Assembly (NCBI GenBank): GCA_004293385.1
Contig: RDYO01000007.1
Span: 1-25,255 of the forward strand
From: Verrucomicrobiota bacterium
GTDB lineage: Bacteria; Verrucomicrobiota; Verrucomicrobiia; Opitutales; UBA953
Direction of reading: 5' to 3'
DNA length: 25,255 nt
In this document: one piece after another, positions 7,844 to 15,631 of the stretch
How positions within the stretch are numbered: position 1 is the first letter of the stretch
How the letters are laid out: the number at the start of each line of letters is the position of its first letter
The notes under the pieces: generated by a model
The model's database searches: none
The model's input: the letters and a program-made list of their open reading frames with translations, nothing else
What the model was told of the DNA's origin: nothing
Program-made: the position numbers and the translations under genes

Positions 7844-8767
7844 ATGTCCGTCATCGCCGTCGTCGACGTAGGCTCCAATTCCATCAAGGTCGCGGTCGTC
7901 GCCGCGGCCGACCGCCGTGAGCTCGGCCGTAAATCCGAACCCGTCCGTCTCCAGCCGGAGGGCGGCCCAGCCGAACCTTTCTCGCCGGAAGCACGCGCCG
8001 AAGCCGTCGCGGCCATCGGTCGACTGCTGGCCTTCGCGCGTTCGCTCGGGGCGACCCGATGCTGCGTGCTCGCCACCAGCGCCGTGCGTGAATCCGTCAG
8101 CCGACAGGAGTTCGCCCGTCAGGTCGAAGCGGCGACCGGCGTGCCGCTGACCATCGTCTCGGGCGAAGTGGAGGCCCGCCTCGCCGCGGCCGGCGTCCGC
8201 TCCGATCCGGCTTACCAAGCCTACGCCGACATCCTTTCCTTCGACCTCGGCGGGGGCAGCCTCGAAGTCTCCGTCCTGCGCGGCCAGCGTTGCGTGCTCG
8301 CGCGCAGTTTTCCCTTGGGGTCGGTCCGTCTGACCCATGGTTTCCTGCGTGGTGGCAATGGCCCGGTGGACGAGCTCGATCAGCTCTCCATCCGGACCCA
8401 TCTCCTTGCTTCTCTCCAGACCGTCGTCCCGGCGGGCGCGGCGGAGAAGTTCCTGGTCGTCGGTGCCGGCGGCGTCTTCGCCGTGGTGGCCCTCCACCTG
8501 GAAGCCTTGGGCGAAGCCCCGGTCGGCGGACGTCTCCCCCTGTTGCGTATCCGTGAACTGCGTGACCGCATGTGCGCCACCGATCTGGCCGGGCGACGGG
8601 CGATTCCCGGCATCCCCGCGGACCGGGCCGATATCATGCCCGCGGCTTTGATAACCCTTTGCGTGCTGGCGGACCTGACGGGGGCGGAAGCCTTCCATCT
8701 TTCGCACTACGGCGTTCGACATGGCATGATTGAGCTGCTCCTTGGTCCTTCAGGAGAACACCTCTGA
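7844..8767 (+). CDS. Ppx/GppA phosphatase family protein
   Basis: 307 aa, beginning 2 bases after the lpxR stop. It has the sugar-kinase/Hsp70/actin fold signatures of exopolyphosphatase and guanosine pentaphosphatase: VDVGSNSIKV (7-16, phosphate 1), LATSAVRES (76-84), SGEVEARLA (106-114, with the likely catalytic Glu) and FDLGGGSLEVS (133-143, phosphate 2). The C-terminal part (GAGGVFAVVALHL, about 211-223; HYGVRHGMIELLL near the end) completes the domain. Its length equals the short single-domain form; the C-terminal HD-like domain of E. coli Ppx/GppA is absent. Members cleave polyphosphate or pppGpp in the cytoplasm; which one this prefers cannot be told. Its link to lpxR and sco is not obvious. 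Confidence 0.88.
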   Translation: MSVIAVVDVGSNSIKVAVVAAADRRELGRKSEPVRLQPEGGPAEPFSPEARAEAVAAIGRLLAFARSLGATRCCVLATSAVRESVSRQEFARQVEAATGVPLTIVSGEVEARLAAAGVRSDPAYQAYADILSFDLGGGSLEVSVLRGQRCVLARSFPLGSVRLTHGFLRGGNGPVDELDQLSIRTHLLASLQTVVPAGAAEKFLVVGAGGVFAVVALHLEALGEAPVGGRLPLLRIRELRDRMCATDLAGRRAIPGIPADRADIMPAALITLCVLADLTGAEAFHLSHYGVRHGMIELLLGPSGEHL

Positions 8768-8769
8768 AC

Positions 8770-9612
8770 ATGCGTCCCATCCTCTTCTTCCTGCTGGCCG
8801 TCGTCGGTCTTTCCGCCGCCACCGAGAAGGGTAAGGTGGTCTCCGTCGCAGCTGATGGCTGGGCCACGATCTCGCCCGACCAGACCGAGGGCGGAGGTTT
8901 CCTGCTCCGCCGTTTTTCGGAGGGCGACCGCAAGGTCGGTTGGGTGGGTCGTCTGGTCCGTTACGAGGCCGTCACCGAGGGGTCTGAAACCTTGGCCCGT
9001 GGCGTCGTCTCGGCCGACCCCGAGGAACTCCGACGCGTCGCCGAAGTCACCGACGTGCTCCGCCGTGAGACCGTCGACAAGGGCCGCATGGTCACCCGCA
9101 TGCCCAATGAGCTGATGCCGAACATGGCGCTCTGGGATCAGGATGGTCGCTTGGTGATGAAGAAGGACCTCCTCGGTCATGCGGTCGCCCTGAATTTCAT
9201 CTTCACCAGCTGCCGTGTCGCCCGCATGTGTCCGGCCTCGACGGCCTGCATGAAGTCCCTGGGTGATCAGCTCGCCAAGGATGCCGCGGCCGCCGGCATC
9301 CGGCTGGTCACGATCACCTTTGACCCTGAAACCGACACTCCCGGCCAGCTCCGTGCCTATGCCGACGGCTACGGCATCGACCATGCCCGCCATCGGTTCC
9401 TCACCGGCGACTCCGGTCAGATCAAAGACCTGATGCGCCATTACGGCATCCAGACCCTGCGGGATGACGGCACCATCGTGCATAACGCCGCGCTCATCGT
9501 CATCACCCCTGAAGGACGTATCGCCTTCCGTAACGAAGGACCTTCCTTCGACGCAGAAGAAATCGCCCGCCGTCTGCTCTCCCTCGAGGGTGGCGCCGGC
9601 TCCCGACGCTGA
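8770..9612 (+). CDS. SCO1/SenC/PrrC family protein with N-terminal extension
   Basis: 280 aa, 2 bases after the Ppx/GppA gene; AGGAG lies about 13 bases upstream of the ATG. A signal sequence (MRPILFFLLAVVGLSAA, 1-17) directs export. Residues about 20-105 form an extra small domain rich in short strands, not recognised. The thioredoxin-like Sco domain (about 112-275) has NFIFTSCRVARMCPAST with Cys148 and Cys154, VTITFDPETDTP (180-191) and a late His238 in TIVHNAALIV. These are the three copper ligands of Sco proteins, although the classical CX3C is CX5C here. Sco proteins deliver copper to the CuA site of cytochrome c oxidase or act as thiol reductants. The stop overlaps the next start by one base (TGATG), so the two are translationally coupled. 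Confidence 0.85.
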   Translation: MRPILFFLLAVVGLSAATEKGKVVSVAADGWATISPDQTEGGGFLLRRFSEGDRKVGWVGRLVRYEAVTEGSETLARGVVSADPEELRRVAEVTDVLRRETVDKGRMVTRMPNELMPNMALWDQDGRLVMKKDLLGHAVALNFIFTSCRVARMCPASTACMKSLGDQLAKDAAAAGIRLVTITFDPETDTPGQLRAYADGYGIDHARHRFLTGDSGQIKDLMRHYGIQTLRDDGTIVHNAALIVITPEGRIAFRNEGPSFDAEEIARRLLSLEGGAGSRR

Positions 9613-10466
9613 TGTCGAACCTCCGCCAGGTCGGGATCATCACCGCCGTCGCGGTGCTGGGTTTCTTCGGCTTACGGGCTTTGCCCGATACCCAGTGCAC
9701 CTTCCTGCATGCCGATCACCAGCCGGTCGTCGTCGACGGACTGGAGTTCTGCGGGCTCAATGAAGAGGCCAACTTCTACTCACCGAAGGCCCTCCGTTTC
9801 CCGGTCGAACTCAAGGTCACCTTGGATGCCGCCGGGACGGCCGGTGAGCTCCGTCTTCTGAAGGATGATGGTCATCCGTATTACGCCCACGAGGTGGCCG
9901 TCTCCCATACGCAGCGAGTGCACCTGCATCTCCGTCAGCGCGGCGGTGAAAGGGCTTATGCCCATGTGCATCCTCAGCCCGCCGCCGATGGTTCCTGGCG
10001 TTTCGTGCTGCCTGACCACCTGAAGGGGGTGCCTCTTCGCGCATACGTCGATTTCACGGATATCCGCACCGCTCGCACCATGCTCGCCGAAGCCGACGTG
10101 ACGACGACGGCGGCGGCTTCCGGTCAGGCTGCCGTGGCCCGCAACCGAATCGTGGAGCTCACGGCTTCGACCACCCAGACCGGCTCCTCGGCGATGGTCC
10201 GGCTTCAGCTGGCTGGCCCGGCCGGCAAGACCCTCCGCCTCAAGCCCATCATGGGTTCGCTGGGTCATGCGGTCGTCTTCTCCGTCGACCGTCCTGACGC
10301 CGGCTACGCGCACATGCATCCGACACTCGAGGGCGGCGAATACGCGGATAATCCGACGTTGGCTTTCCGCCTGCGCTTGCCGGCTCCGGGGACTTACGAC
10401 TTCTGGCTGAATCTCAACGACGGCCAGGATGAGCTCCTGCGCGCGACGTTGGTCGTCACGCCTTGA
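9612..10466 (+). CDS. Membrane-anchored His-rich protein with duplicated AHxHP domain
   Basis: 284 aa. I do not recognise a named family. One N-terminal hydrophobic helix (about 6-24) would anchor it with the rest in the periplasm. Two Cys (29, 47) flank a HADHQPVVVDGLEFC stretch. Two similar units follow. Unit 1 (about 82-150) has HEVAVSHTQRVHLHL and YAHVHP (116-121), then a strand-rich end. Unit 2 (about 205-272) has MGSLGHAVVFS and YAHMHP (233-238), then a similar strand-rich end. Histidines at 93, 99, 104, 106, 118, 120 and at 219, 235, 237 could bind metal. Coupling to the Sco gene (1-base overlap) suggests copper handling, but that is inference. Its end overlaps the epimerase gene end by 11 bases, tail to tail. 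Confidence 0.8.
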   Translation: MSNLRQVGIITAVAVLGFFGLRALPDTQCTFLHADHQPVVVDGLEFCGLNEEANFYSPKALRFPVELKVTLDAAGTAGELRLLKDDGHPYYAHEVAVSHTQRVHLHLRQRGGERAYAHVHPQPAADGSWRFVLPDHLKGVPLRAYVDFTDIRTARTMLAEADVTTTAAASGQAAVARNRIVELTASTTQTGSSAMVRLQLAGPAGKTLRLKPIMGSLGHAVVFSVDRPDAGYAHMHPTLEGGEYADNPTLAFRLRLPAPGTYDFWLNLNDGQDELLRATLVVTP

Positions 10467-11382
10467 GTTGTCGGAAATAGGACACCGTCTCGGCCAAGCC
10501 GGACTGGACCGAGGACTTGGGTTTCCACCCGGCGGAAAGCAGGCGTTCCGTCGAGGCCAGGGAGTGTCGAACATCGCCGGCCCTCGGGGGGAGATGTTCG
10601 AGCGCCGACTTCGAGCCGGTGAGACGCAGGATCTCCTGCGCCAGTTCTAGGATGGATTGGCTGCGGCCGTAGCCGACGTTGTAGGTGCCGGCCATGTCGG
10701 CCGAAGCTCCGGCGTAGGCGAGCGCGCCGACGATGTCGGTCACGTGCACGAAGTCACGGGTCTGGCCGCCGTCTCCGTGGATGCCGATGGGCTCGTCACG
10801 GAGGGCCTTGGCGATGAAGATCGGCACGGCGGCGGCGTAGGCCGATCGCGGGTCCTGCCGTGGGCCGAAAACGTTGAAGAAGCGTAAGGAGGTCGTGCCG
10901 AGACCATGGGCCTGTCGGTAGGCTTCGAGGAGGTGTTCGCCGGCGAGCTTGGTCTCCGCGTAGGGGGACTTCGGCTCCGGCGTCATGTTCTCCAACTTGG
11001 GTACGGTCGGGTTGTCGCCGTAGATGGCGGCTGACGACGCCAAGACGACCTTGCGGGCGCCCGCAGCCACGGCGGCGTCGAGGACGCGTCGCGTGCCCTC
11101 GGTGTTCAATTCGGCGCATTCCGCCGGTTTGGCGACGGATTCGGGCACCGAGATCATGGCGGCGAGATGGTACACTTCTTCGGCCCCGGCCATCGCTTCA
11201 CGTAGGGCCGCGGCGTCGAGGATCGAGCCGCGCACGAAGCGACAGGCGGTCCCGTCCAGGTTCCGGGCGTAGCCGCTCCGCAGGTCGTCGAGTACGGTCA
11301 CCTCCGCCTGACCGGCGAAATGACGGACGAGATGGGAGCCGATGAAGCCGGCTCCGCCGGTGATGAGGACCCGTTTGCTCAT
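10456..11382 (-). CDS. NDP-sugar 4-epimerase, extended SDR family
   Basis: 308 aa, ATG start overlapping the kinase stop (4 bases). The Rossmann NAD-binding motif is TGGAGFIGSH (8-17), followed by the acidic LDDLRSG. The catalytic residues are Ser116/Ser117 in VLASSAAIYG, and the Tyr141-xxx-Lys145 pair in SPYAETKLAGE. The later RFFNVFGPRQDP and GDGGQTRDFVHVTDI segments are standard for UDP-glucose/UDP-GlcNAc 4-epimerases and related dehydratases. The SVPESVAKP loop resembles WbpP-type enzymes that act on N-acetylated substrates. Next to a NahK-like kinase and a nucleotidyltransferase it would interconvert UDP-GlcNAc and UDP-GalNAc, or the glucose forms. The exact sugar is unresolved. Last gene of the minus-strand sugar operon. 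Confidence 0.85.
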   Translation of the reverse strand: MSKRVLITGGAGFIGSHLVRHFAGQAEVTVLDDLRSGYARNLDGTACRFVRGSILDAAALREAMAGAEEVYHLAAMISVPESVAKPAECAELNTEGTRRVLDAAVAAGARKVVLASSAAIYGDNPTVPKLENMTPEPKSPYAETKLAGEHLLEAYRQAHGLGTTSLRFFNVFGPRQDPRSAYAAAVPIFIAKALRDEPIGIHGDGGQTRDFVHVTDIVGALAYAGASADMAGTYNVGYGRSQSILELAQEILRLTGSKSALEHLPPRAGDVRHSLASTERLLSAGWKPKSSVQSGLAETVSYFRQLKA

Positions 11383-12485
11383 GCGCGTTCGACGATCTCC
11401 TTCATGTCGGGCAACTGCTCCTCGATCGAGGCGACGAGCTTGAACTGGGTCCGGCAGCGGTCGAGGTTATGCCTGGGCCGCTTGATCTTGAAATAGATGT
11501 CGCCCTCGAGCCAGTCGGTCAGGAAACGCAGGCCGATCTCGAAGGTGATGAGCTTGCCGGCGAACGGCAGGAGTTCCTTTTCTCGGGGCGTGAGGAAACC
11601 GCGGGCGGAAGCGAGGTAGCCACGGACCAAGGCAGCGAACATCGGTAGCTGCATCCGGACCACGGAGAGGTCCGTCTCGTCTTCGGCCGCGGGGGAAGTC
11701 GAAGTGCGCACCAAGTCGCCGAAATCGTAGAGGGCTGATCCCGGCATCACCGTGTCGAGGTCGATGACGCAGACGCCGTCTTGGGTCACGTCGTCGAGCA
11801 GGACGTTGTTCAGCTTGGTATCGTTATGCGTCACCCGTTCCGGCAGGGTGCCGTCGCGGAGGGCGTCCACGATCACGCTGACCTCGCTGGCCCGGGCGAG
11901 GGCGAAGGCGATCTCCGGCCCGGCGGCGGCGGCCCGGCCATGGCTGTCCTTGGCCAAGGCCGCCTGGAAGCGGGCAAAGCGGGACGGCGTGTGGTGGAAA
12001 TCGGGGATCGTCTCGTGGAGGCGTTCTCCCGGCAGGTCGGCGAGCAAGGATTGGAAGGCGCCGAAGGCCTTGGCCGCCGCCTCGGCTTGGGCGGGTGAGC
12101 GGACCACGTCGTGTCCGGTGGCGCCTTCGATGAAATCATAGCAACGCCAGCGGTTGCCGCTGGGGTCGATGTGCCAGGCTTTGCCTTGATGGGTCGGGAT
12201 GAGCCGGAGGACGCGACGATGGGCCTCGCTCGTCCCGGCGGCGTTCAGTTTCGCATGAGCATGGGCGCAGACCCGCGCCACGTTCTCCATGAGCAGGTCG
12301 GGCTGCTTGAAGACCTGATGATTGATGCGCTGAAGGATGAAGCGACGCTGCTGGCCGGCGATTTCGACCAGGGTCAGGAAAGTGTCGTTGATGTGGCCGC
12401 TGCCATAAGGGGCCGCCGAGACAATCGTCCCGCCGAAGTCGAATTCGGAAGCGACGACCAAGGCTTCGGCGGCGGTGGCGGCCAT
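11379..12485 (-). CDS. NahK-like N-acetylhexosamine 1-kinase (aminoglycoside phosphotransferase fold)
   Basis: 368 aa. It has the APH/choline-kinase-like fold. The N-lobe contains GSGHINDTFLT (28-38) and ILQRINHQVFKQPDLLMENV (50-69), a pattern seen in NahK. The catalytic loop is THNDTKLNNVLLDD (219-232, Asp222 the likely base). The metal-binding segment is IDLDTVMPGSALYDFGDLVR (241-260). NahK of bifidobacteria phosphorylates GlcNAc or GalNAc at C1 with ATP. The same arrangement, kinase next to a nucleotidyltransferase and an epimerase, supports N-acetylhexosamine-1-phosphate formation followed by UDP-activation. Starts 1 base after the nucleotidyltransferase stop. Substrate choice within hexosamines is uncertain. 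Confidence 0.82.
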   Translation of the reverse strand: MAATAAEALVVASEFDFGGTIVSAAPYGSGHINDTFLTLVEIAGQQRRFILQRINHQVFKQPDLLMENVARVCAHAHAKLNAAGTSEAHRRVLRLIPTHQGKAWHIDPSGNRWRCYDFIEGATGHDVVRSPAQAEAAAKAFGAFQSLLADLPGERLHETIPDFHHTPSRFARFQAALAKDSHGRAAAAGPEIAFALARASEVSVIVDALRDGTLPERVTHNDTKLNNVLLDDVTQDGVCVIDLDTVMPGSALYDFGDLVRTSTSPAAEDETDLSVVRMQLPMFAALVRGYLASARGFLTPREKELLPFAGKLITFEIGLRFLTDWLEGDIYFKIKRPRHNLDRCRTQFKLVASIEEQLPDMKEIVERA

Positions 12486-12486
12486 G

Positions 12487-13392
12487 TCAGGACCAGAGCG
12501 AGGCGGGATAGGCGCCAGACTGCACCTGACGGAGGATGCTTTCCTGCACGACCGGCTTGTCTTCGCGGTAGGTGACGCCGAACCAGGCGGAGTCGGTCCG
12601 CAGGACCTGGCAGGTGGCCTGGCCGGCGCGGATCAGGTTGCCGACGGACATCGGGATGTAGGCTTCGCTCTTCATCTCGTTACCCTTGGCCCGGAGGAAG
12701 GCGTCGAAGTCGGCGGCGAGCTGCGGGAAGATGGCGGGCGTGAAGCCCCACATGTTCATCGAGACCGGTTCTTCGCCCGTCAGGCTGACGACCGAGCCGT
12801 CCTCGCCGCGGTGCTCGGCGCCGCTGGGCAGCTTGGAGATCTTCGTCAGTTCCTGGATATCAGTGAGGCGGCCGGACGCATCGGTCTGGCAGACGCCGCG
12901 AGCGACGGTGCCGTGTTCGGAGAGGGTGTGCTTCAGCGTGAAGCCGACCATCGAGTAGGCGGTCGAGCGGATGTCGAGAGACTGGAGGTAGCGCCCCAGG
13001 ACCGCATAGGAGTCCTGGCCGTAGAAATCGTCGGCGTTGATGACGGCGAAAGGGGTGTCGACGGCGTCACGGGCGCACAGGATGGCGTGCGTCGTACCCC
13101 AAGGTTTCTCGCGTCCGGCCGGCACGGAAAATCCGGCGGGCAGCTGGTCGATGGTCTGGAAGGCGAACCCGACGTCGATACGTCCGGCGAACTTCGCGGC
13201 GATGCGCTCGCGGAAGTCTTTTTCGAAATCGGGGCGGATGATGAAGACCACCTTGCCGAAGCCGGCGCGCAGGGCGTCGAAGACGGAGTAGTCGAGGATG
13301 GTCTCGCCCGAAGGGCCCATCGGGTCGATCTGCTTGAGGCCGCCGTAGCGGCTGCCCATGCCGGCGGCGAGGACGAGGAGGGTAGGTTTCAT
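12487..13392 (-). CDS. Sugar-phosphate nucleotidyltransferase
   Basis: 301 aa, ATG start 1 base after the PIG-L stop. The N-terminus TLLVLAAGMGSRYGGLKQ (4-21) is the nucleotide-binding signature of NTP_transferase enzymes; GETILDYSVFDALRAGF (29-45) follows. KPWGTTHAILCARD and the INADDFYG motif (metal-binding Asp) complete the core. The C-terminal half has no left-handed beta-helix repeats, so it is not a GlmU-type bifunctional enzyme. It would couple a sugar-1-phosphate with UTP (or another NTP) to give NDP-sugar and pyrophosphate, using the product of the adjacent NahK-like kinase and supplying the epimerase. Confidence 0.85.
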   Translation of the reverse strand: MKPTLLVLAAGMGSRYGGLKQIDPMGPSGETILDYSVFDALRAGFGKVVFIIRPDFEKDFRERIAAKFAGRIDVGFAFQTIDQLPAGFSVPAGREKPWGTTHAILCARDAVDTPFAVINADDFYGQDSYAVLGRYLQSLDIRSTAYSMVGFTLKHTLSEHGTVARGVCQTDASGRLTDIQELTKISKLPSGAEHRGEDGSVVSLTGEEPVSMNMWGFTPAIFPQLAADFDAFLRAKGNEMKSEAYIPMSVGNLIRAGQATCQVLRTDSAWFGVTYREDKPVVQESILRQVQSGAYPASLWS

Positions 13393-13393
13393 G

Positions 13394-14242
13394 TCAGAGA
13401 GATTGGCGGAGGCGGGTGGTGACGTCGGCCTTCAATCGGTCGATGAAGCCGGTCGTGTAGGCGACCGGATCAAGCGAATCGTCCTGCACCAAGGGAGTGA
13501 GGTCCATCGCCCATTGCATGGCGGACTCTTGGTCGGTCGCATGCGCCTGGCTGAAGGTCGCGTTGGCCGTGCGGCGGCCGATGACGGCGAGGTCGTAGCG
13601 CTTGCCGCCGGCGATCTGGGTCGCGAAGACTTCGTTCAGGGCGCGGGCGAGCTCCGGGCGAGCCGAGACGGGCATCGGGGTCTTTTCGGAATCCACGAGC
13701 CAGTCGAGGTCGCGCCAGACTTCGCAGCCGTAGACTTTCTGCGGGCGGTCGGCCTTGGGCAGACGACGGAGGGCTTCCAGGCAACGAAGGGCGCAGCCGA
13801 CATGCGTGTCATGCTTGTCGGCGAGATTATGGAGGTAGATGACTTCGGGCCGGGTGGCTTCGAGGATCCGGCAGAGGTCATCGCGTACGACCGTCTCGCG
13901 GGCGTCGCGCACGGACTTGCTCGGATGGCCGAGCTGGGCCATGAAGGCGTATTGGCCGATCACCGCGGCGGCGTCCTGCTCACGGATGCGTTCCGCGGCG
14001 ATCTGGTCATCAGTCCAATCCTGGAACTTGCCGGCCCGGGAGCTTCCGCGCCCGTCGGTGATCGTCACTCCCCCGAACCAGCGATCTGTCTGGTCGTAGC
14101 AGGCGAGGATGCCATGGAAAGCCATGAACTCCAGGTCATCCTGGTGGGCGCCGATGCCGAGGTGAGTGGTGCGACGGAGGGCTTCCGCGGCGGCCAGTCC
14201 GTCCGGGATCATGAGGCGGGCGCGCGGGTTGAGCGTGATCAT
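13394..14242 (-). CDS. PIG-L/LmbE family deacetylase
   Basis: 282 aa, starting inside the ROK gene stop (ATGA overlap, 14239-14242). Motif GAHQDDLEFM (31-40) is the metal-binding AHPDDxE box with Gln for Pro, and HDTH (144-147) in NLADKHDTHVG gives the second metal His. Zinc-dependent PIG-L enzymes remove N-acetyl groups from GlcNAc conjugates. In Bacteroidetes a closely similar LmbE-type domain is fused to NagB, so its place in an operon with nagB and a ROK kinase is notable. It may deacetylate GlcNAc-6-phosphate where no nagA is seen. That role is inference. It could instead act on a GlcNAc-lipid or a different conjugate. No signal peptide, so cytoplasmic. Confidence 0.85.
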   Translation of the reverse strand: MITLNPRARLMIPDGLAAAEALRRTTHLGIGAHQDDLEFMAFHGILACYDQTDRWFGGVTITDGRGSSRAGKFQDWTDDQIAAERIREQDAAAVIGQYAFMAQLGHPSKSVRDARETVVRDDLCRILEATRPEVIYLHNLADKHDTHVGCALRCLEALRRLPKADRPQKVYGCEVWRDLDWLVDSEKTPMPVSARPELARALNEVFATQIAGGKRYDLAVIGRRTANATFSQAHATDQESAMQWAMDLTPLVQDDSLDPVAYTTGFIDRLKADVTTRLRQSL

Positions 14243-15624
14243 CGGCGGAGGGAAGGGAGGGAGGCGGCGGCGACGGCTTGTCCGTGGCGCTTATCTTTCT
14301 CGGACGGGACCAGGAGGTCGATGCGAAGTTCCGGGAATTCGTCACGCAGGACAGACTTGGCGTGCTCGATGATGATGTCGCCGCCATGGCCGGAGGTCAC
14401 CCGGCCCATGATCAGGAGGCAGCCCATCTCGTAGAAGCTGGCGAAGTGCGCGATCGAGTAACCTAGGGCGATGCCGATGGCTTCGTAGACCAGGCGGGCG
14501 CGCGAGTCGCCGGCGAGCATGAGTCGCTGGAGTTCCTCGAGCTGCTCCGGTAGCCTCAAGGACGGCGGCAGGTCGATGCCTGCCAAGGGGAGCAGGCGGC
14601 CTACGCCTTGCTGGCTGAAATACTGCACGGCACAGCCATGGTCGCCGGACCACTCGTCGGCCGGACCGTCGACACGGTAGTCGACCGGCACGAAGGCCAG
14701 TTCGCTGAGCCAGTTGGTGAGGTTGCTGGCTTGGTCGACGTAGCCGGCGGCGACGCTCGTGCCCATGGCGACTCCGAGCACGGCGTTGCGGCCGAGGGAC
14801 ATCGAAGCCGCGAGCGCGGTGACGTCGCCGTCGTTGAGCACTTCAAAAGGTACGCCGTGCTGCTTGGCGAGGTCGACGAACATGTCCCGCACCCGTGAGT
14901 CGAAGACCGCCGGATCGGTCACGCCTCGGAAGAGCGAGGCGATGCGGACCTTGTTGTTGACGTAGACGCCCGCGGAAGAGCCGCCGATGGCGTCGACGCG
15001 GGGGAGGTGGCGGGCGGCGAGTTCGAGCGAATGGCGGATGCCGTGGAGATGGTAGTCGGGGTCGGACTGGAAGTAAGGATCCCACTTCACCTCTTCGGAG
15101 AACACCACTTTACCGTCGATGAGGGCGGCGCATTTCCGATCCGAGCCCCCGAGGTCGAAACCGATGCGGCAGCCATCGAGGTGCCGGCCGAGGGGGAGAT
15201 GCGAAGCGGAGGCGGCCGGAAGCTCGGCCGCGGCCACGCTACGGAAAGAGAGAGGGGCTTCGAAGACCTTACGGAAGAAGTCAGCGTCGAACGCTCGGCG
15301 GCCGGAGGGGGCGTAGTCTGTTTGGAGCTTCGCGCACAGGTGCGCTGCGGTCTGGCCGCTGAGCAGGACTTCGGAGCCACCTCTCGACCAAAGCAGGAAC
15401 TTCACCGACCGCTCGACATGCTGATAGGTGGAGGCGTCGTCGACGCCGATGGCCAGGACCTGCGTGCGGAACAGGGAAGCCGTGCCGTCGGCACGACGCA
15501 GGGCGATCGTCAGTCCCGTCGAGCCGGAGGTCGACGCGCAGCGGCGGAGGTAGGCGCGCGTCCAAAGCGACGCCGGCACCAGGTCCGGATCAATGATGGA
15601 ACGATGGCGTGGGGTGACGTCCAT
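14239..15624 (-). CDS. ROK family sugar kinase-like protein with N-terminal extension
   Basis: 461 aa, ATG start 7 bases downstream of the nagB stop. The ROK core begins near residue 152: IGFDLGGSDRK (154-164, phosphate loop), GGSSAGVYVNN (214-224), EVLNDGDVTALAASM (261-275, Asp265 the likely catalytic base), GVAMGTSVAAGY (284-295, adenosine motif) and LLIMGRVTSGHGGD (403-416). Residues 1-150 form an extra domain that I do not recognise; it lacks an obvious helix-turn-helix. The ROK zinc motif (CxCGxxGCxE) is missing; in its place is EWSGDHGCAVQYFSQQG (324-340). It may phosphorylate GlcNAc or glucosamine at C6 to feed PIG-L and NagB. A regulatory role is less likely. The substrate is inferred from neighbours only. 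Confidence 0.8.
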   Translation of the reverse strand: MDVTPRHRSIIDPDLVPASLWTRAYLRRCASTSGSTGLTIALRRADGTASLFRTQVLAIGVDDASTYQHVERSVKFLLWSRGGSEVLLSGQTAAHLCAKLQTDYAPSGRRAFDADFFRKVFEAPLSFRSVAAAELPAASASHLPLGRHLDGCRIGFDLGGSDRKCAALIDGKVVFSEEVKWDPYFQSDPDYHLHGIRHSLELAARHLPRVDAIGGSSAGVYVNNKVRIASLFRGVTDPAVFDSRVRDMFVDLAKQHGVPFEVLNDGDVTALAASMSLGRNAVLGVAMGTSVAAGYVDQASNLTNWLSELAFVPVDYRVDGPADEWSGDHGCAVQYFSQQGVGRLLPLAGIDLPPSLRLPEQLEELQRLMLAGDSRARLVYEAIGIALGYSIAHFASFYEMGCLLIMGRVTSGHGGDIIIEHAKSVLRDEFPELRIDLLVPSEKDKRHGQAVAAASLPSLRR

Positions 15625-15631
15625 CGCGGTC

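Noticed and set aside
7754..8722. Minus-strand frame of 322 codons opposite the Ppx/GppA gene
   Set aside because: The plus strand has all Ppx/GppA motifs and operon-like spacing; the opposite frame is low-complexity and unrecognised.
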